DNA of 64,000 nucleotides from the NCBI RefSeq assembly GCF_002813775.1, contig NZ_CP020370.1, forward strand, positions 2,443,501 through 2,507,500. Direction: 5' to 3'. Position 1 is the stretch's first letter. Each line of letters opens with the position of its first letter. Made by a program: the position numbers and the translations under genes. Of the stretch, positions 16,614 to 24,988 are shown in pieces. Below the pieces are notes generated by a model. It was not told where the DNA came from and searched no databases. It was given only the letters and a program-made list of their open reading frames with translations. The stretch is from Candidatus Thiodictyon syntrophicum. Its GTDB lineage: Bacteria > Pseudomonadota > Gammaproteobacteria > Chromatiales > Chromatiaceae.

Positions 16614-17612
16614 TCAGGCTGTGCGGGCGAGGCAGGGCGGCTCCAGGTGCGCGCAGCGTGCGCCCTGGCGGGTGTCGCGGCGGTACAACTCAGCCTCGAT
16701 CCGATTGAGCACGGCCCATTTCCAGGCGCACCAGTGGGGCGCCAGCAGGATGGAGCGGGAGGCCGTGCCGGTCAGGCGGTGGAAGACCACCGCGGGCGGG
16801 GTCCGTTCGATCAGGTCGGCGCAGATGCCCGCATAGTCATCCAGCGTCAGCGGCACATAGTCCCCGCGCTCCCACTCCAAGGCCAGCCGGGTGTGCCGCA
16901 CCACATGCAGCGGGTGCAGTTTGAGACCCTCCACCCCCAGGTTCAGGACCCGCTCCAGGCTCCGGAGTGCGGCGTCCCGGCCCTCGCCCGGCAGCCCGAC
17001 GATCAGGTGGGCGCAGACCTTGAGCCCCCGGCGCTGGGCGGCGCGGGTGGCGCTCTGGAACTCGGCGAAGCCGTGACCCCGATTGACCCGCGCCAGGGTC
17101 TCGTCGTCCGCCGATTGCAGACCCAACTCCAGCCAGACCTCCTTGCCCTGGGCGCGATAGCCGGCCAGCAGGTCCAGCACCGCCTCCGGCACACAGTCCG
17201 GGCGCGTGCCGATGGAGAGCCCGACGACATCCGGGATCAGCAGGGCCTCGTCATAGCGCGCGCGTAGCCGCTCGATGCGGTCGTAGGTGTTGGTGTAGGC
17301 CTGGAAGTAGGCGATGAAGCGGCGCGCCCCGGTGCGGCGTGCCAGCACTGCCCGCCCCGCGGCGATCTGCGCGGTGACGCTGGGTGGCTCCTGGGCGTTG
17401 GGGCTGAAGGACTGGTTGTTGCAGAAGGTACAGCCGCCGGTGCCCTTGGTGCCGTCGCGATTCGGGCAGGTGAAGCCGGCATTGATCGCGAGCTTGTGCA
17501 CCCGCTGCCCGTAGCGGCGCAGCAGGTCCTGACCCAGGGTGTGGACACGCTCACTCAGAACGCGCGGCGCCTGCGGGGACCCTGGGGTGGACGTAGAGGG
17601 GGCGGGACACAT
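16614..17612 (-). CDS. TIGR01212-family radical SAM protein (YhcC-like)
   Basis: 332-residue radical SAM protein of the YhcC family. The N-terminal block LLRRYGQRVHKLAINAGFTC followed by PNRDGTKGTGGCTFCNNQS contains the cluster cysteines of this family. Later blocks QAYTNTYDRIE, GLSIGTRPDCV, WLELGLQSADDETL and HLIVGLPGEG are all characteristic. ATG 17612 is chosen because upstream codons in the frame translate the repeat at 17711-17868. Molecular function of YhcC is not established. It follows ubiU on the same strand but beyond a 200-base repeat, so a shared operon is doubtful. Confidence 0.88.
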   Translation of the reverse strand: MCPAPSTSTPGSPQAPRVLSERVHTLGQDLLRRYGQRVHKLAINAGFTCPNRDGTKGTGGCTFCNNQSFSPNAQEPPSVTAQIAAGRAVLARRTGARRFIAYFQAYTNTYDRIERLRARYDEALLIPDVVGLSIGTRPDCVPEAVLDLLAGYRAQGKEVWLELGLQSADDETLARVNRGHGFAEFQSATRAAQRRGLKVCAHLIVGLPGEGRDAALRSLERVLNLGVEGLKLHPLHVVRHTRLALEWERGDYVPLTLDDYAGICADLIERTPPAVVFHRLTGTASRSILLAPHWCAWKWAVLNRIEAELYRRDTRQGARCAHLEPPCLARTA

Positions 17613-17710
17613 CGGCGGAAGACTAACCGCATCCGCCGCCCCGGCGCAATGGCCTGGGTCGACTCGGATTGTGCGGTTGGTCGCGGGCTTGGGTGTGGCT
17701 GCCGCTCGCG

Positions 17711-17868
17711 GCCGGGTGCGATCAGAGCTGATGTGGCGACCGAGATCCCGGGTACGCTGTCGTTGTCGTTGTCGTAATCGAAGAATCCGACCACGATTAC
17801 GACAACGACGCCCACTCCGTGAGAACGTCCGGTAGCTGTAGCTGTAGCTGTAGGGTACGCATCGCGTG
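17711..17868. repeat. (TCGTTG)n hairpin element, copy A
   Basis: Order of blocks: GGGTGCGATCAGAGCTGATG, then GATCCCGGGTACGCTG, then TCGTTGTCGTTGTCGTAATC facing CGATTACGACAACGACG, then CCGTGAGAACGTCCGGTAG and TAGGGTACGCATCGCGT. The same blocks in the same order, reversed, make up 48787-49013. A CTGTAG triplicate replaces part of the tail here. Confidence 0.85.
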
Positions 17869-17889
17869 TTCGGCTCAGGCCGGAATCCT

Positions 17890-17961
17890 GTGGGAGCGGC
17901 TTCAGCGCCGACGCGATCTCGCCAGCCGCCGTGGCCTCGTTGCGGCTGAAGCCGCTCCCAC
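17890..17961. repeat. GTGGGAGCGGCTTCA palindrome, copy 2
   Basis: Arms TGTGGGAGCGGCTTCAGC and GCTGAAGCCGCTCCCACA with a 35-base loop, tail ACTTTCATCGTCCGG. With the element at 17711-17868 it accounts for most of the 487-base gap between the YhcC-like gene and the DUF2726 gene. Confidence 0.8.
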
Positions 17962-18099
17962 AGGGAACTTTCATCGTCCGGGTGCGATCCCGCGTGACTT
18001 GCTGCGCATCCCTCGTGTAGCATTCTAAGTTTTTGTTTTCACGATTTCGCCGATCCCCTGATCGGTGCCTTGAGAAGGGTTGGTTGCGTGTCTGTTCCG

Positions 18100-19014
18100 A
18101 TGACGATAGGGGGCGGTGGGCGCGGCTGGCCGGGGACGACTGAAGTGGGGCATTTTTACTTTCTGTTGGGCCTGGGGGGCTTGCTGTTGCTGGCCTTCGG
18201 CCTGCACCTGCACCGGCGCTTCGGGCGTCGCGGACGCTTGCCCTTTGTGCTGGATCAGGCCCTGTTCACACCGCCGCAGCGCGCCTTTCTGGCCGTGCTG
18301 GAACGGGCCCTGGGCGCGGACTTCCGCGTCTACGGGCGGGTGCGGGTGGCGGAGGTGATCGCCCTGCGTCCGCGCCTGGATCGTGCCGCCCGGCGCCGCG
18401 CCTGGGCACTGCTGGGCGACCGGCAGTTCGATTTTCTGATCTGTGCGGCAGCGACCGGCGCCATCGTCGGCGCGGTGAATCTGGCGCCGCGCTCGCGCCG
18501 CGGGCGGCCGCCGCCGCGCGACGCCCTGGATCGCATCTGTGCCGCTGCCGGGCTGCCCTTCGTGCGGGTGCGCGAGGCTGACGACTACGCGGCGGCCGGG
18601 CTGACCGACCGCCTGGTCCAGGCCATGCAGCCCCAGGACCAGCCGGTGCCCGCGCCGCCGGTGCCGGGGCCGGTGCGTAGCGCGCCGCCGCCGCGCCGGG
18701 AGGCGGCGCCGGACCTGCATACCCTCTCCGAGGTGGTGGTGGAGGACGCGCGGGAGCCGCGGCTGCGCTCCGTCGCCGCGCGCCCCCGGGCACCGACGCC
18801 GACCGCGGTGCGGGTCGCCGCCGTCGCGGTGGTCCCGGTGCTCCCTGCCGCCCCTGCCGCCCCGGCGGTCCTGCCGGCCACGCAGCCCCCGCGCCGCGAG
18901 CCGACCCTGGCGGGGCCCGGGGACCTGGACCCGGGGCCGGCCTTCCAGGTGAACGGCGGCCTGGAAGAGGAGGACGACCAGGACGGCCGCCCGGCGCGCG
19001 CCTGGCGACGTTGA
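18100..19014 (+). CDS. DUF2726 domain protein with proline/alanine-rich tail
   Basis: 304 residues. A short N-terminal membrane helix, GHFYFLLGLGGLLLLAFGLH, is followed by a DUF2726 domain (about 50-170): LFTPPQRAFLAVLERALGAD, a VRVAEVI block, FDFLICAAATGAIVGAVNL and a LPFVRVRE ending. The rest (about 190-300) is low-complexity proline/alanine/arginine sequence ending in acidic GGLEEEDDQD. DUF2726 has a restriction-endonuclease-like fold in some members, but function is unknown. Start uncertain: TTG 18070, ATG 18100 or a GTG just before the helix. No operon partner. Confidence 0.75.
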   Translation: MTIGGGGRGWPGTTEVGHFYFLLGLGGLLLLAFGLHLHRRFGRRGRLPFVLDQALFTPPQRAFLAVLERALGADFRVYGRVRVAEVIALRPRLDRAARRRAWALLGDRQFDFLICAAATGAIVGAVNLAPRSRRGRPPPRDALDRICAAAGLPFVRVREADDYAAAGLTDRLVQAMQPQDQPVPAPPVPGPVRSAPPPRREAAPDLHTLSEVVVEDAREPRLRSVAARPRAPTPTAVRVAAVAVVPVLPAAPAAPAVLPATQPPRREPTLAGPGDLDPGPAFQVNGGLEEEDDQDGRPARAWRR

Positions 19015-19058
19015 GCCGGACCCGGGAGCCTTACCGAGAAGGTCCGGCCGGGACCCGG

Positions 19059-19129
19059 TGGGAGGGGCTTTACCCGCGATGCAACCGCGCAAGCGGTCGT
19101 GGCCTCGTCGCGGGTGAAGTCGTTCCCAC
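19059..19129. repeat. GTGGGAGCGGCTTCA palindrome, diverged copy
   Basis: Arms GTGGGAGGGGCTTTACCCGC and GCGGGTGAAGTCGTTCCCAC, tail GGCTTTCATCGTCCGG. Lies in the 283-base gap before iorA; the rest of that gap shows no feature. Confidence 0.7.
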
Positions 19130-19297
19130 GGACGGCTTTCATCGTCCGGGGTAGCTGATGTCCTTTCCAGGGCCGTCAGCCGGCCCGCGAAGTCCGCGCC
19201 TGGGACCCGCGCGGCACGGCGCGCCTTGCTGCGCCGCAACAACCCGGTAGATAATGATCTACTACCCATCTCCGGCCGCCTGAGGGGCTTACGACGA

Positions 19298-20935
19298 ATG
19301 AGTGATTCACCACAACTCTTAAGCGGGGACGAGGCCATCGCCTTGGCCGCCCGCCACGCCGGGGTGCGCCTGGGTACCGGTTATCCGGGCACCCCGTCCA
19401 CCGAAATCCTGGAGACCTTTGACCGGCTTGGCGGGCGCGCCCAGTGGTCTCCCAACGAGAAGGTGGCGCTGGAGGTGGGCCTGGGTGCCGTCTTCGGCGG
19501 GGCGCGCACCCTGGTGACCATGAAGCATGTGGGGCTCAACGTGGCGGCGGACCCCCTGTTCACCGCCGCCTATACGGATCTCGCCGCCGGTCTGGTGCTG
19601 GTCTCCGCGGACGATCCGGGCATGGCCTCCAGCCAGAATGAGCAGGACAACCGCCACTATGCCCGCGCCGCCTCCCTACCCATGCTGGAGCCGATGGACT
19701 CCCAGGAGGCCTACGACTTCACCCTGCTCGCCTATGAGATCTCCGAGCGCTGGCACCTGCCGGTGATGCTGCGCATCACCACCCGGGTCTGCCACTCCAA
19801 GACGATCGTACGTCCCCACGATGCGCCGCTCCCCGGGCAGGCGATCGGGCCCGAGCCCGGCTTCCGCCGGGACATCCCGGCGCGGGTCATGATCCCGGCC
19901 TACGCCAAGCCGGCCCACCGGCGACTGCGTCAAAAGCTCGCCGAGATCGCTGCCTGGAATGACGCCGAGGGGCCTAACCGGGTCTTCGCCGGCCATCCGC
20001 AGGTGGGCCTCATCGCCACCGGGATCGCCGCCATGCACGCACGCGAAGCGGCACCCCAGGCCTGCCTGCTGACCATCGGTCTCACCTATCCGCTGCCGCT
20101 GGAGACCATTCGCACCTTCGCGGCCGGGTGTGAGCGTCTGGTGGTGCTGGAGGAGGGGGACCCGGTGTTGCTGGACGCGCTGCGGGCCGCCGGCATCCCG
20201 GCGCAGGGCAAGCCGGAGCAGTACCGCTTCGGGGAACTGACGGTCGCGCGCGTGCGCCGCATCCTGGCCGGGGACGAAACCGCGGAACCGGCACCGCCCA
20301 AGGGCAAGCCGCCGGAACTGTGCCAGGGGTGTTCCCACCGGGGCGTCTTCGAGGTCCTGCGCGATATGAACTGCATCGTCGCCGGCGACATCGGCTGCTA
20401 TACGCTGGGCGTCCTGCCGCCCTTCCAGGCCATGGATACCTGTGTTTGTATGGGGGCGAGCATCGGGGTGGGGCTGGGCCTGCGCCATGTGCTGCCGGAG
20501 GAGGAGGCGCGGCGCGTGGTGAGCGTGATCGGCGATTCCACCTTTGTGCACTCAGGCCTCACCGGCCTGGCCGAGATGGTCTACAACCCGCCCGCCACCG
20601 GTCATGTCGTCCTGATCCTGGACAACGGCACCACGGCCATGACCGGGCAGCAGGAGCACCCGGGCACCGGGCGCACGCTCAACCATGATGCGACCGGGCG
20701 CATCCACTTCGAGGACCTGGCCCGCGCCATGGGCGTGACGAACGTCCATGTGGTGGATTTCCAGGCGGCGGACGGCACCCTGGAGGGACTGCTCAAGGAC
20801 TTGCTGACCCGCTCGGAGACCTCCCTGATCGTGGCCCGCCAGCCCTGTGTGCTGGCGGCCCCCAAGATCCGCTTCTATGAGAAGGCCGCGGCCGACCGGT
20901 CCACGGCCTGCCCGTCGCAAGTCGTTGACGACTGA
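19298..20935 (+). CDS. iorA: Indolepyruvate oxidoreductase subunit alpha (IorA), lacking the ferredoxin domain
   Basis: Catalytic TPP-dependent subunit that oxidatively decarboxylates aryl-pyruvates (from Trp, Phe, Tyr) to aryl-acetyl-CoA. 545 residues: a pyrimidine-binding half from GTGYPGTPSTEILETF, a middle part ending GCSHRG near 345, and a TPP-binding half with GDIGCYTLGVLPPFQAMDTC and GDSTFVHSGLTGL. Archaeal IorA continues for about 90 residues with an 8Fe ferredoxin-like region; here the protein ends just after IVARQPCVLA and has no CxxCxxC motif, so electron transfer must differ. ATG 19298 matches the family start. Followed by iorB after 11 bases. Confidence 0.92.
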   Translation: MSDSPQLLSGDEAIALAARHAGVRLGTGYPGTPSTEILETFDRLGGRAQWSPNEKVALEVGLGAVFGGARTLVTMKHVGLNVAADPLFTAAYTDLAAGLVLVSADDPGMASSQNEQDNRHYARAASLPMLEPMDSQEAYDFTLLAYEISERWHLPVMLRITTRVCHSKTIVRPHDAPLPGQAIGPEPGFRRDIPARVMIPAYAKPAHRRLRQKLAEIAAWNDAEGPNRVFAGHPQVGLIATGIAAMHAREAAPQACLLTIGLTYPLPLETIRTFAAGCERLVVLEEGDPVLLDALRAAGIPAQGKPEQYRFGELTVARVRRILAGDETAEPAPPKGKPPELCQGCSHRGVFEVLRDMNCIVAGDIGCYTLGVLPPFQAMDTCVCMGASIGVGLGLRHVLPEEEARRVVSVIGDSTFVHSGLTGLAEMVYNPPATGHVVLILDNGTTAMTGQQEHPGTGRTLNHDATGRIHFEDLARAMGVTNVHVVDFQAADGTLEGLLKDLLTRSETSLIVARQPCVLAAPKIRFYEKAAADRSTACPSQVVDD

Positions 20936-20946
20936 GGTCGAGCCGC

Positions 20947-21444
20947 ATGAACAGCATCTATAACGTGGTTATTGCCGGGCTCGGCGGTCAGGGCGTACTG
21001 AAGGCCTCCGACATCCTCGCCGACGCCGCCTTTCGCGCCGGTTACGATGTCAAGAAGAGCGAACTGCACGGGATGAGCCAGCGCGGCGGCTCGGTGAGCA
21101 GCGACGTGCGCTTCGGCCCCCAGGTCTGGAGCCCCATGGTCCCGACCGGGGAGGCGGACGTGTTGGTGGTGCTCGATGAGACACAGGTGGAGGTCAACCG
21201 CGCGGTATTGGCCCCGAACGGGGTCCTGATCGGCCCCGACCGGCTCGACGCGGCGGCGCTCAAGAACAAAAAGAGCCTGAATGTGACCCTGCTCGGGGCC
21301 CTGTCGGCGCACCTGCCGATCGCCTCCGAGCACTGGCTCGCCGCCATTCACGCCAACCTGGCGCCCAAGCTGCATAAGCTCAATGAGCAGTCGTTCGCGC
21401 TCGGGCGTGCCGCCGTGGCCGTGCGCGAGGCGGCTGCCGTCTGA
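20947..21444 (+). CDS. iorB: Indolepyruvate oxidoreductase subunit beta (IorB)
   Basis: 165-residue gamma-type subunit of 2-oxoacid oxidoreductases, partner of IorA. NVVIAGLGGQGVLKASDIL is the family opening, followed by KKSELHGMSQRGGSVSSDVR and the VVLDETQVEVNRAVLAPNG region. Length agrees with the stand-alone beta subunit (about 190-200 in archaea, shorter in bacteria). Translation is probably coupled to iorA. With the two ligases downstream it defines an aryl-acetyl-CoA module. Confidence 0.93.
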   Translation: MNSIYNVVIAGLGGQGVLKASDILADAAFRAGYDVKKSELHGMSQRGGSVSSDVRFGPQVWSPMVPTGEADVLVVLDETQVEVNRAVLAPNGVLIGPDRLDAAALKNKKSLNVTLLGALSAHLPIASEHWLAAIHANLAPKLHKLNEQSFALGRAAVAVREAAAV

Positions 21445-21497
21445 GAGTAAGTAACGAGCCAAGAACAGGTTAAACACAAACGCAATCGTTGGGGATT

Positions 21498-21612
21498 TCG
21501 TTGTCGTTGTCGTTGTCGTTGTCGTGATCGGAGAAGCGATGCAATTTGGGTGCGGGAGAATCTGCGGCGCTACGATAACCTCGATTACGACAACGACGAC
21601 GACAACGACAAC
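21498..21612. repeat. (TCGTTG)n hairpin element, copy B
   Basis: TTTCGTTGTCGTTGTCGTTG tract (21498-21530) facing GATTACGACAACGACGACGA (21582-21612), around about 50 bases with GCAATTTGGGTGCGGGAG. It lacks the outer blocks of copies A and D. It sits immediately upstream of paaK, so any paaK leader transcript would contain this hairpin. Confidence 0.8.
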
Positions 21613-21631
21613 GCTGACCGAGGGGGTCACG

Positions 21632-22966
21632 ATGCAGACCGAGCTGTGGAACGACGCGGCGGGGGGCTTTCACCCCGTCAGCGCCCCGGATTTCCTACCC
21701 GCGGCGCGCCTTGAGGAGGTGCAACTGCGGCGCCTGCGTGCCGTGGTCGCGCGCGCCTTCGAGCATGTGCCGCTGTTTCGCCAGCGTCTGGAGAAGCGGG
21801 GCCTGACCCCGGACGTGATCGGCAGCCTGGCGGACATCGCCCGGCTCCCCTTCACCGTCAAAACGGATCTGCGCGACACCTATCCCTTTGGCCTCTTCGC
21901 GAGCCCGATGGGGGACGTGGTGCGTCTGCACGCCTCCTCCGGGACCACCGGCAAGCCGATCGTGGTCGCCTATACCCGTGAGGACGTGGACGTGTGGGCG
22001 GAGGTCATGGCGCGCACCTTCGCCGCCTGCGGGCTGCACCGCGGGGACATCCTGCAGAACGCCTTCGGTTACGGGCTCTTCACCGGCGGTCTGGGCGCCC
22101 ATTACGGGGCTGAGGCCCTGGGGGCTACGGTGATCCCGGTTTCGGGGGGCAATACGGAGCGCCAGCTCATGGTGCTGCGCGACTTCGGCGTGTCCGCGCT
22201 GTGCTGCACCCCGAGCTATTTTGTGCACCTGATCGAACGTGCCAAGGACGTGGGTGTGGATCTGAAGGACCTGCCGCTGCGCGTGGGGGTCTTCGGCGCC
22301 GAGCCCTGGTCGGATGCCATGCGCCAACACATCGAGTCTGAGGCCGGGGTCAGGGCCTACGACATCTATGGTTTGTCCGAGATCATCGGCCCCGGGGTGG
22401 CCAGCGAGTGCGCCGCTCAGGACGGGCTGCATGTGTTCGAGGACCACTTCTATCCGGAGATCATCGACCCGGACACCGGGGCCAGCCTCCCGGACGGGGA
22501 GGAGGGCGAGCTGGTGCTGACCACGCTCAGCAAGAAGGCCATGCCGATGATCCGCTATCGCACGCGCGACATCACGCGGATCATCGGTGAGCCCTGCGTT
22601 TGCGGGCGGACGCTGCGGCGCATCCGGCGTATCGGTCGGCGCTCCGACGACATGATCATCATCCGCGGAGTCAACGTCTTCCCGTCCCAGGTGGAGGCTG
22701 CCCTGTTGCAGGTGGAGGGCACGCTGCCGCATTATCGGATCATCCTTACCCGCGAGCGCGGGCTGGATCAGATGGCGGTGGAGGTGGAGGTCACGCCCGA
22801 GGTCTTCAGCGACAAGATCCGCGCCCTGGAGGAGGTACGTGCGCGGCTCGCCCAGGCCATCGAGCAGATCTGCGGCATCCGGGTCGACCTGCGCCTGGTG
22901 GAGCCGCGCACCATCGAGCGCAGCGAGGGCAAGGCGCGGCGGGTCATCGACCAGCGTAACCTTTGA
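21632..22966 (+). CDS. paaK: Phenylacetate-CoA ligase (PaaK), first paralogue
   Basis: AMP-forming ligase converting phenylacetate (or indole-/hydroxyphenyl-acetate), CoA and ATP to aryl-acetyl-CoA. 444 residues with the ATP-binding loop LHASSGTTGKPIVVAYT near 95-111, AFGYGLFTGGLGAHYG near 142-157, YDIYGLSEIIGPGVASEC near 245-262, and IRYRTRDITRI followed by GRRSDDMIIIRGVNVFPSQV. The C-terminal lysine lies in EGKARRVIDQR. Start ATG 21632 follows GAGGGGGTCACG. Clustered with iorAB, an ACT-domain protein and a second PaaK. Confidence 0.93.
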   Translation: MQTELWNDAAGGFHPVSAPDFLPAARLEEVQLRRLRAVVARAFEHVPLFRQRLEKRGLTPDVIGSLADIARLPFTVKTDLRDTYPFGLFASPMGDVVRLHASSGTTGKPIVVAYTREDVDVWAEVMARTFAACGLHRGDILQNAFGYGLFTGGLGAHYGAEALGATVIPVSGGNTERQLMVLRDFGVSALCCTPSYFVHLIERAKDVGVDLKDLPLRVGVFGAEPWSDAMRQHIESEAGVRAYDIYGLSEIIGPGVASECAAQDGLHVFEDHFYPEIIDPDTGASLPDGEEGELVLTTLSKKAMPMIRYRTRDITRIIGEPCVCGRTLRRIRRIGRRSDDMIIIRGVNVFPSQVEAALLQVEGTLPHYRIILTRERGLDQMAVEVEVTPEVFSDKIRALEEVRARLAQAIEQICGIRVDLRLVEPRTIERSEGKARRVIDQRNL

Positions 22967-23005
22967 GTCGGCGGATTCGTTATCTCACCAGGGGAGTAAA
23001 GAACC

Positions 23006-23443
23006 ATGAAGCTACAGCAACTCTCGCTCTTCCTCGAGAACCGTCCCGGGCGCCTGGGCGCGCCCCTGGAGGCGATCGCCGCGCAGGGCATCAATCTGAT
23101 GACCCTGTCGCTCGCGGACACCGCGCAGTTCGGCATCCTGCGCCTGATCGTGCGCGAGTGGGAGCAGGCCCGGCAGGTGCTGGAGAAGGCCGGCTGGGTG
23201 GTCAATCTTACCGAGGTGGTGGCGGTGGACGTACTCGACCGCCCCGGCGGTCTGGCCCAGGCACTGAAGGTGCTGGAAAGCGCCGGGCTCAATATCGAGT
23301 ATATGTACGCCTTCTCGCTGCGCCGCGGTGACAAGGCGATCCTCATCTTCCGCTTCGAGGACCCGGACCAGGCCATCGCCGTCCTCACTGCCGCCGGTCT
23401 GCATGTGGTCGATGCCGAGGAACTCTTCAGTCACGTCTCGTAG
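23006..23443 (+). CDS. Tandem ACT-domain protein
   Basis: 145 residues with two ACT domains (about 3-70 and 72-140): LSLFLENRPGRLGAPLEAIA and VVAVDVLDRPGGLAQALKVL, each followed by the beta-alpha-beta pattern. No catalytic domain. ACT domains bind amino acids; a stand-alone ACT protein between two PaaK genes is a recurrent neighbour of iorAB/paaK clusters, suggesting it senses aromatic amino acids or acts as an accessory factor (inference). GGGGAGTAAAGAACC precedes the ATG. Confidence 0.85.
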   Translation: MKLQQLSLFLENRPGRLGAPLEAIAAQGINLMTLSLADTAQFGILRLIVREWEQARQVLEKAGWVVNLTEVVAVDVLDRPGGLAQALKVLESAGLNIEYMYAFSLRRGDKAILIFRFEDPDQAIAVLTAAGLHVVDAEELFSHVS

Positions 23444-23464
23444 CGTCGGGCCGTAAGAAGGGGG

Positions 23465-23600
23465 AAGAAATGAACGCAAATAGGTGAGGGCTGGCCCGTC
23501 ACGCGGACGGGTCTGGGGCGTCAGTGCCGCGACTTGCCGGGATACGCCTCAGCGATATTCATTCTTCTTCATTCGCGTTCATTTGCGTTCATTTGCGGAC
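23465..23600. repeat. GCAAATGAACGCAAAT inverted-repeat element, full copy
   Basis: Left arm GAAATGAACGCAAATAGG, right arm GCGTTCATTTGCGTTCATTT ending in GCGGAC, separated by about 95 bases containing GGCCCGTCACGCGGACGGGTC. It separates the ACT gene from the second paaK. Confidence 0.8.
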
Positions 23601-23628
23601 AATCATTCTTCCTACGAGCACCTGATCT

Positions 23629-24960
23629 ATGCCGACCCCCGGCTTTGCCATCGAAAACCGCGTCTTCGACCCCGCGGAAACCCTGCCGCGTCCGGAACTG
23701 GAAGCCCTGCAACTGGAGCGCCTGCGCGCCCTGGTCGAGCGGGTCGCCACGGTTCATTTCTATCGCGAGCATTTCCGCCTGCACGACATCACCCGGCGCA
23801 GCATCCGCAGCCTGGACGACATCCGGCGGCTGCCCTTCACCACCAAGGAGGACCTGCGCCGCCATCAGCCGCTCGGGTTCCTCGCGGTGCCGCGCAGGGA
23901 CGTGGCGCGAATCCACGGATCTTCCGGCACCACCGGTCGGCCCACCTTCGTCGCCTATACGGCGCAGGACCTCAAGACCTGGTCGGGGCTGTGCGCCCGC
24001 TTTCTGGTGGCGGGGGGGCTGCGGCCCGAGCACACGGTGCAGATCGCCTTCGGCTACGGGCTCTTCACCGGCGGCTTCGGGCTCCATTACGGGGTCGAGC
24101 GGGTCGGGGCGGCCATCATCCCCGCCGCCTCCGGCAATACCCGCCGCCAACTCGACATCATCCATGACCTGGCCCCCGAGGTCCTGGTCTGCACCCCGAG
24201 CTATGCCCTCACCATCGCCGACGGCGCCCGCGATCTGGGGATGGACCCGCGCTCACTGCCGCTGCGCTTCGGCCACTTCGGCGGCGAGCCCTGGACCGAA
24301 GACATGCGCCGCGAGATCGAGGAGCAGCTCGACATCCTCGCCTTCAACAACTACGGTCTCTCCGAGATCATCGGCCCCGGTGTCAGCGGCGAGTGTGCCG
24401 CCCGCAACGGGATGCACCTGCAGGAGGACCACTTCCTGGTGGAGTGCATCGACCCCGAAACCCTGGAGCCGGTACCGGAGGGCGAGCCCGGGGAGTTGGT
24501 CATCACCACCCTGACCCGCGAGGCGGTGCCGATGATCCGCTATCGCACCCGCGATATCGCGCGGCTCTATCGCGAGCCCTGTCCCTGCGGGCGTAACACG
24601 ACGCGCATGGGCCGGGTGGCCGGGCGCAGCGACGACATGCTGATCATCCGCGGCGTCAACGTCTTCCCGTCCCAGATCGAGGAGGCCCTGCTGCGCGTGG
24701 AGGGCACCACGCCCCATTATCTGATCGAGGTGGACCGCCCCGGGACCCTGGATCAGGTGACGGTCAAGGTGGAGATCCGCGCCGAGATGTTCTCCGACCG
24801 CATGGACCGGATGCAGGCCCTGCGCGAGCGCATCGCGCGCGAGATCCACGCCGTCGCCGGCATCCGTGCGGAGGTGGACCTGGTGGAGCCGCGGCGCATC
24901 GAGCGCTTTGCCGGCAAGGCGAAGCGGGTGCTGGACAAGCGCGCGCTGTCGGACAGTTGA
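23629..24960 (+). CDS. Phenylacetate-CoA ligase (PaaK), second paralogue
   Basis: 443 residues, colinear with the first PaaK and clearly related but not identical. ATP loop IHGSSGTTGRPTFVAYTA, AFGYGLFTGGFGLHYG, NNYGLSEIIGPGVSGECA, IRYRTRDIARLYREPC and GRSDDMLIIRGVNVFPSQIE are all present; the C-terminal lysine lies in AGKAKRVLDKR. Two PaaK copies around an ACT gene suggest different aryl-acetate preferences (for example phenylacetate versus indoleacetate); which one takes which cannot be read. It starts 29 bases after an intergenic repeat and may have its own promoter. Confidence 0.92.
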   Translation: MPTPGFAIENRVFDPAETLPRPELEALQLERLRALVERVATVHFYREHFRLHDITRRSIRSLDDIRRLPFTTKEDLRRHQPLGFLAVPRRDVARIHGSSGTTGRPTFVAYTAQDLKTWSGLCARFLVAGGLRPEHTVQIAFGYGLFTGGFGLHYGVERVGAAIIPAASGNTRRQLDIIHDLAPEVLVCTPSYALTIADGARDLGMDPRSLPLRFGHFGGEPWTEDMRREIEEQLDILAFNNYGLSEIIGPGVSGECAARNGMHLQEDHFLVECIDPETLEPVPEGEPGELVITTLTREAVPMIRYRTRDIARLYREPCPCGRNTTRMGRVAGRSDDMLIIRGVNVFPSQIEEALLRVEGTTPHYLIEVDRPGTLDQVTVKVEIRAEMFSDRMDRMQALRERIAREIHAVAGIRAEVDLVEPRRIERFAGKAKRVLDKRALSDS

Positions 24961-24988
24961 ACGGCCCGCGGCGCCCGAGACCACTTCA

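Noticed and set aside
17760-17815. (TCGTTG)n tracts as a CRISPR or tandem gene repeat
   Set aside because: Units are six bases without spacers, and arms face each other; not a CRISPR.
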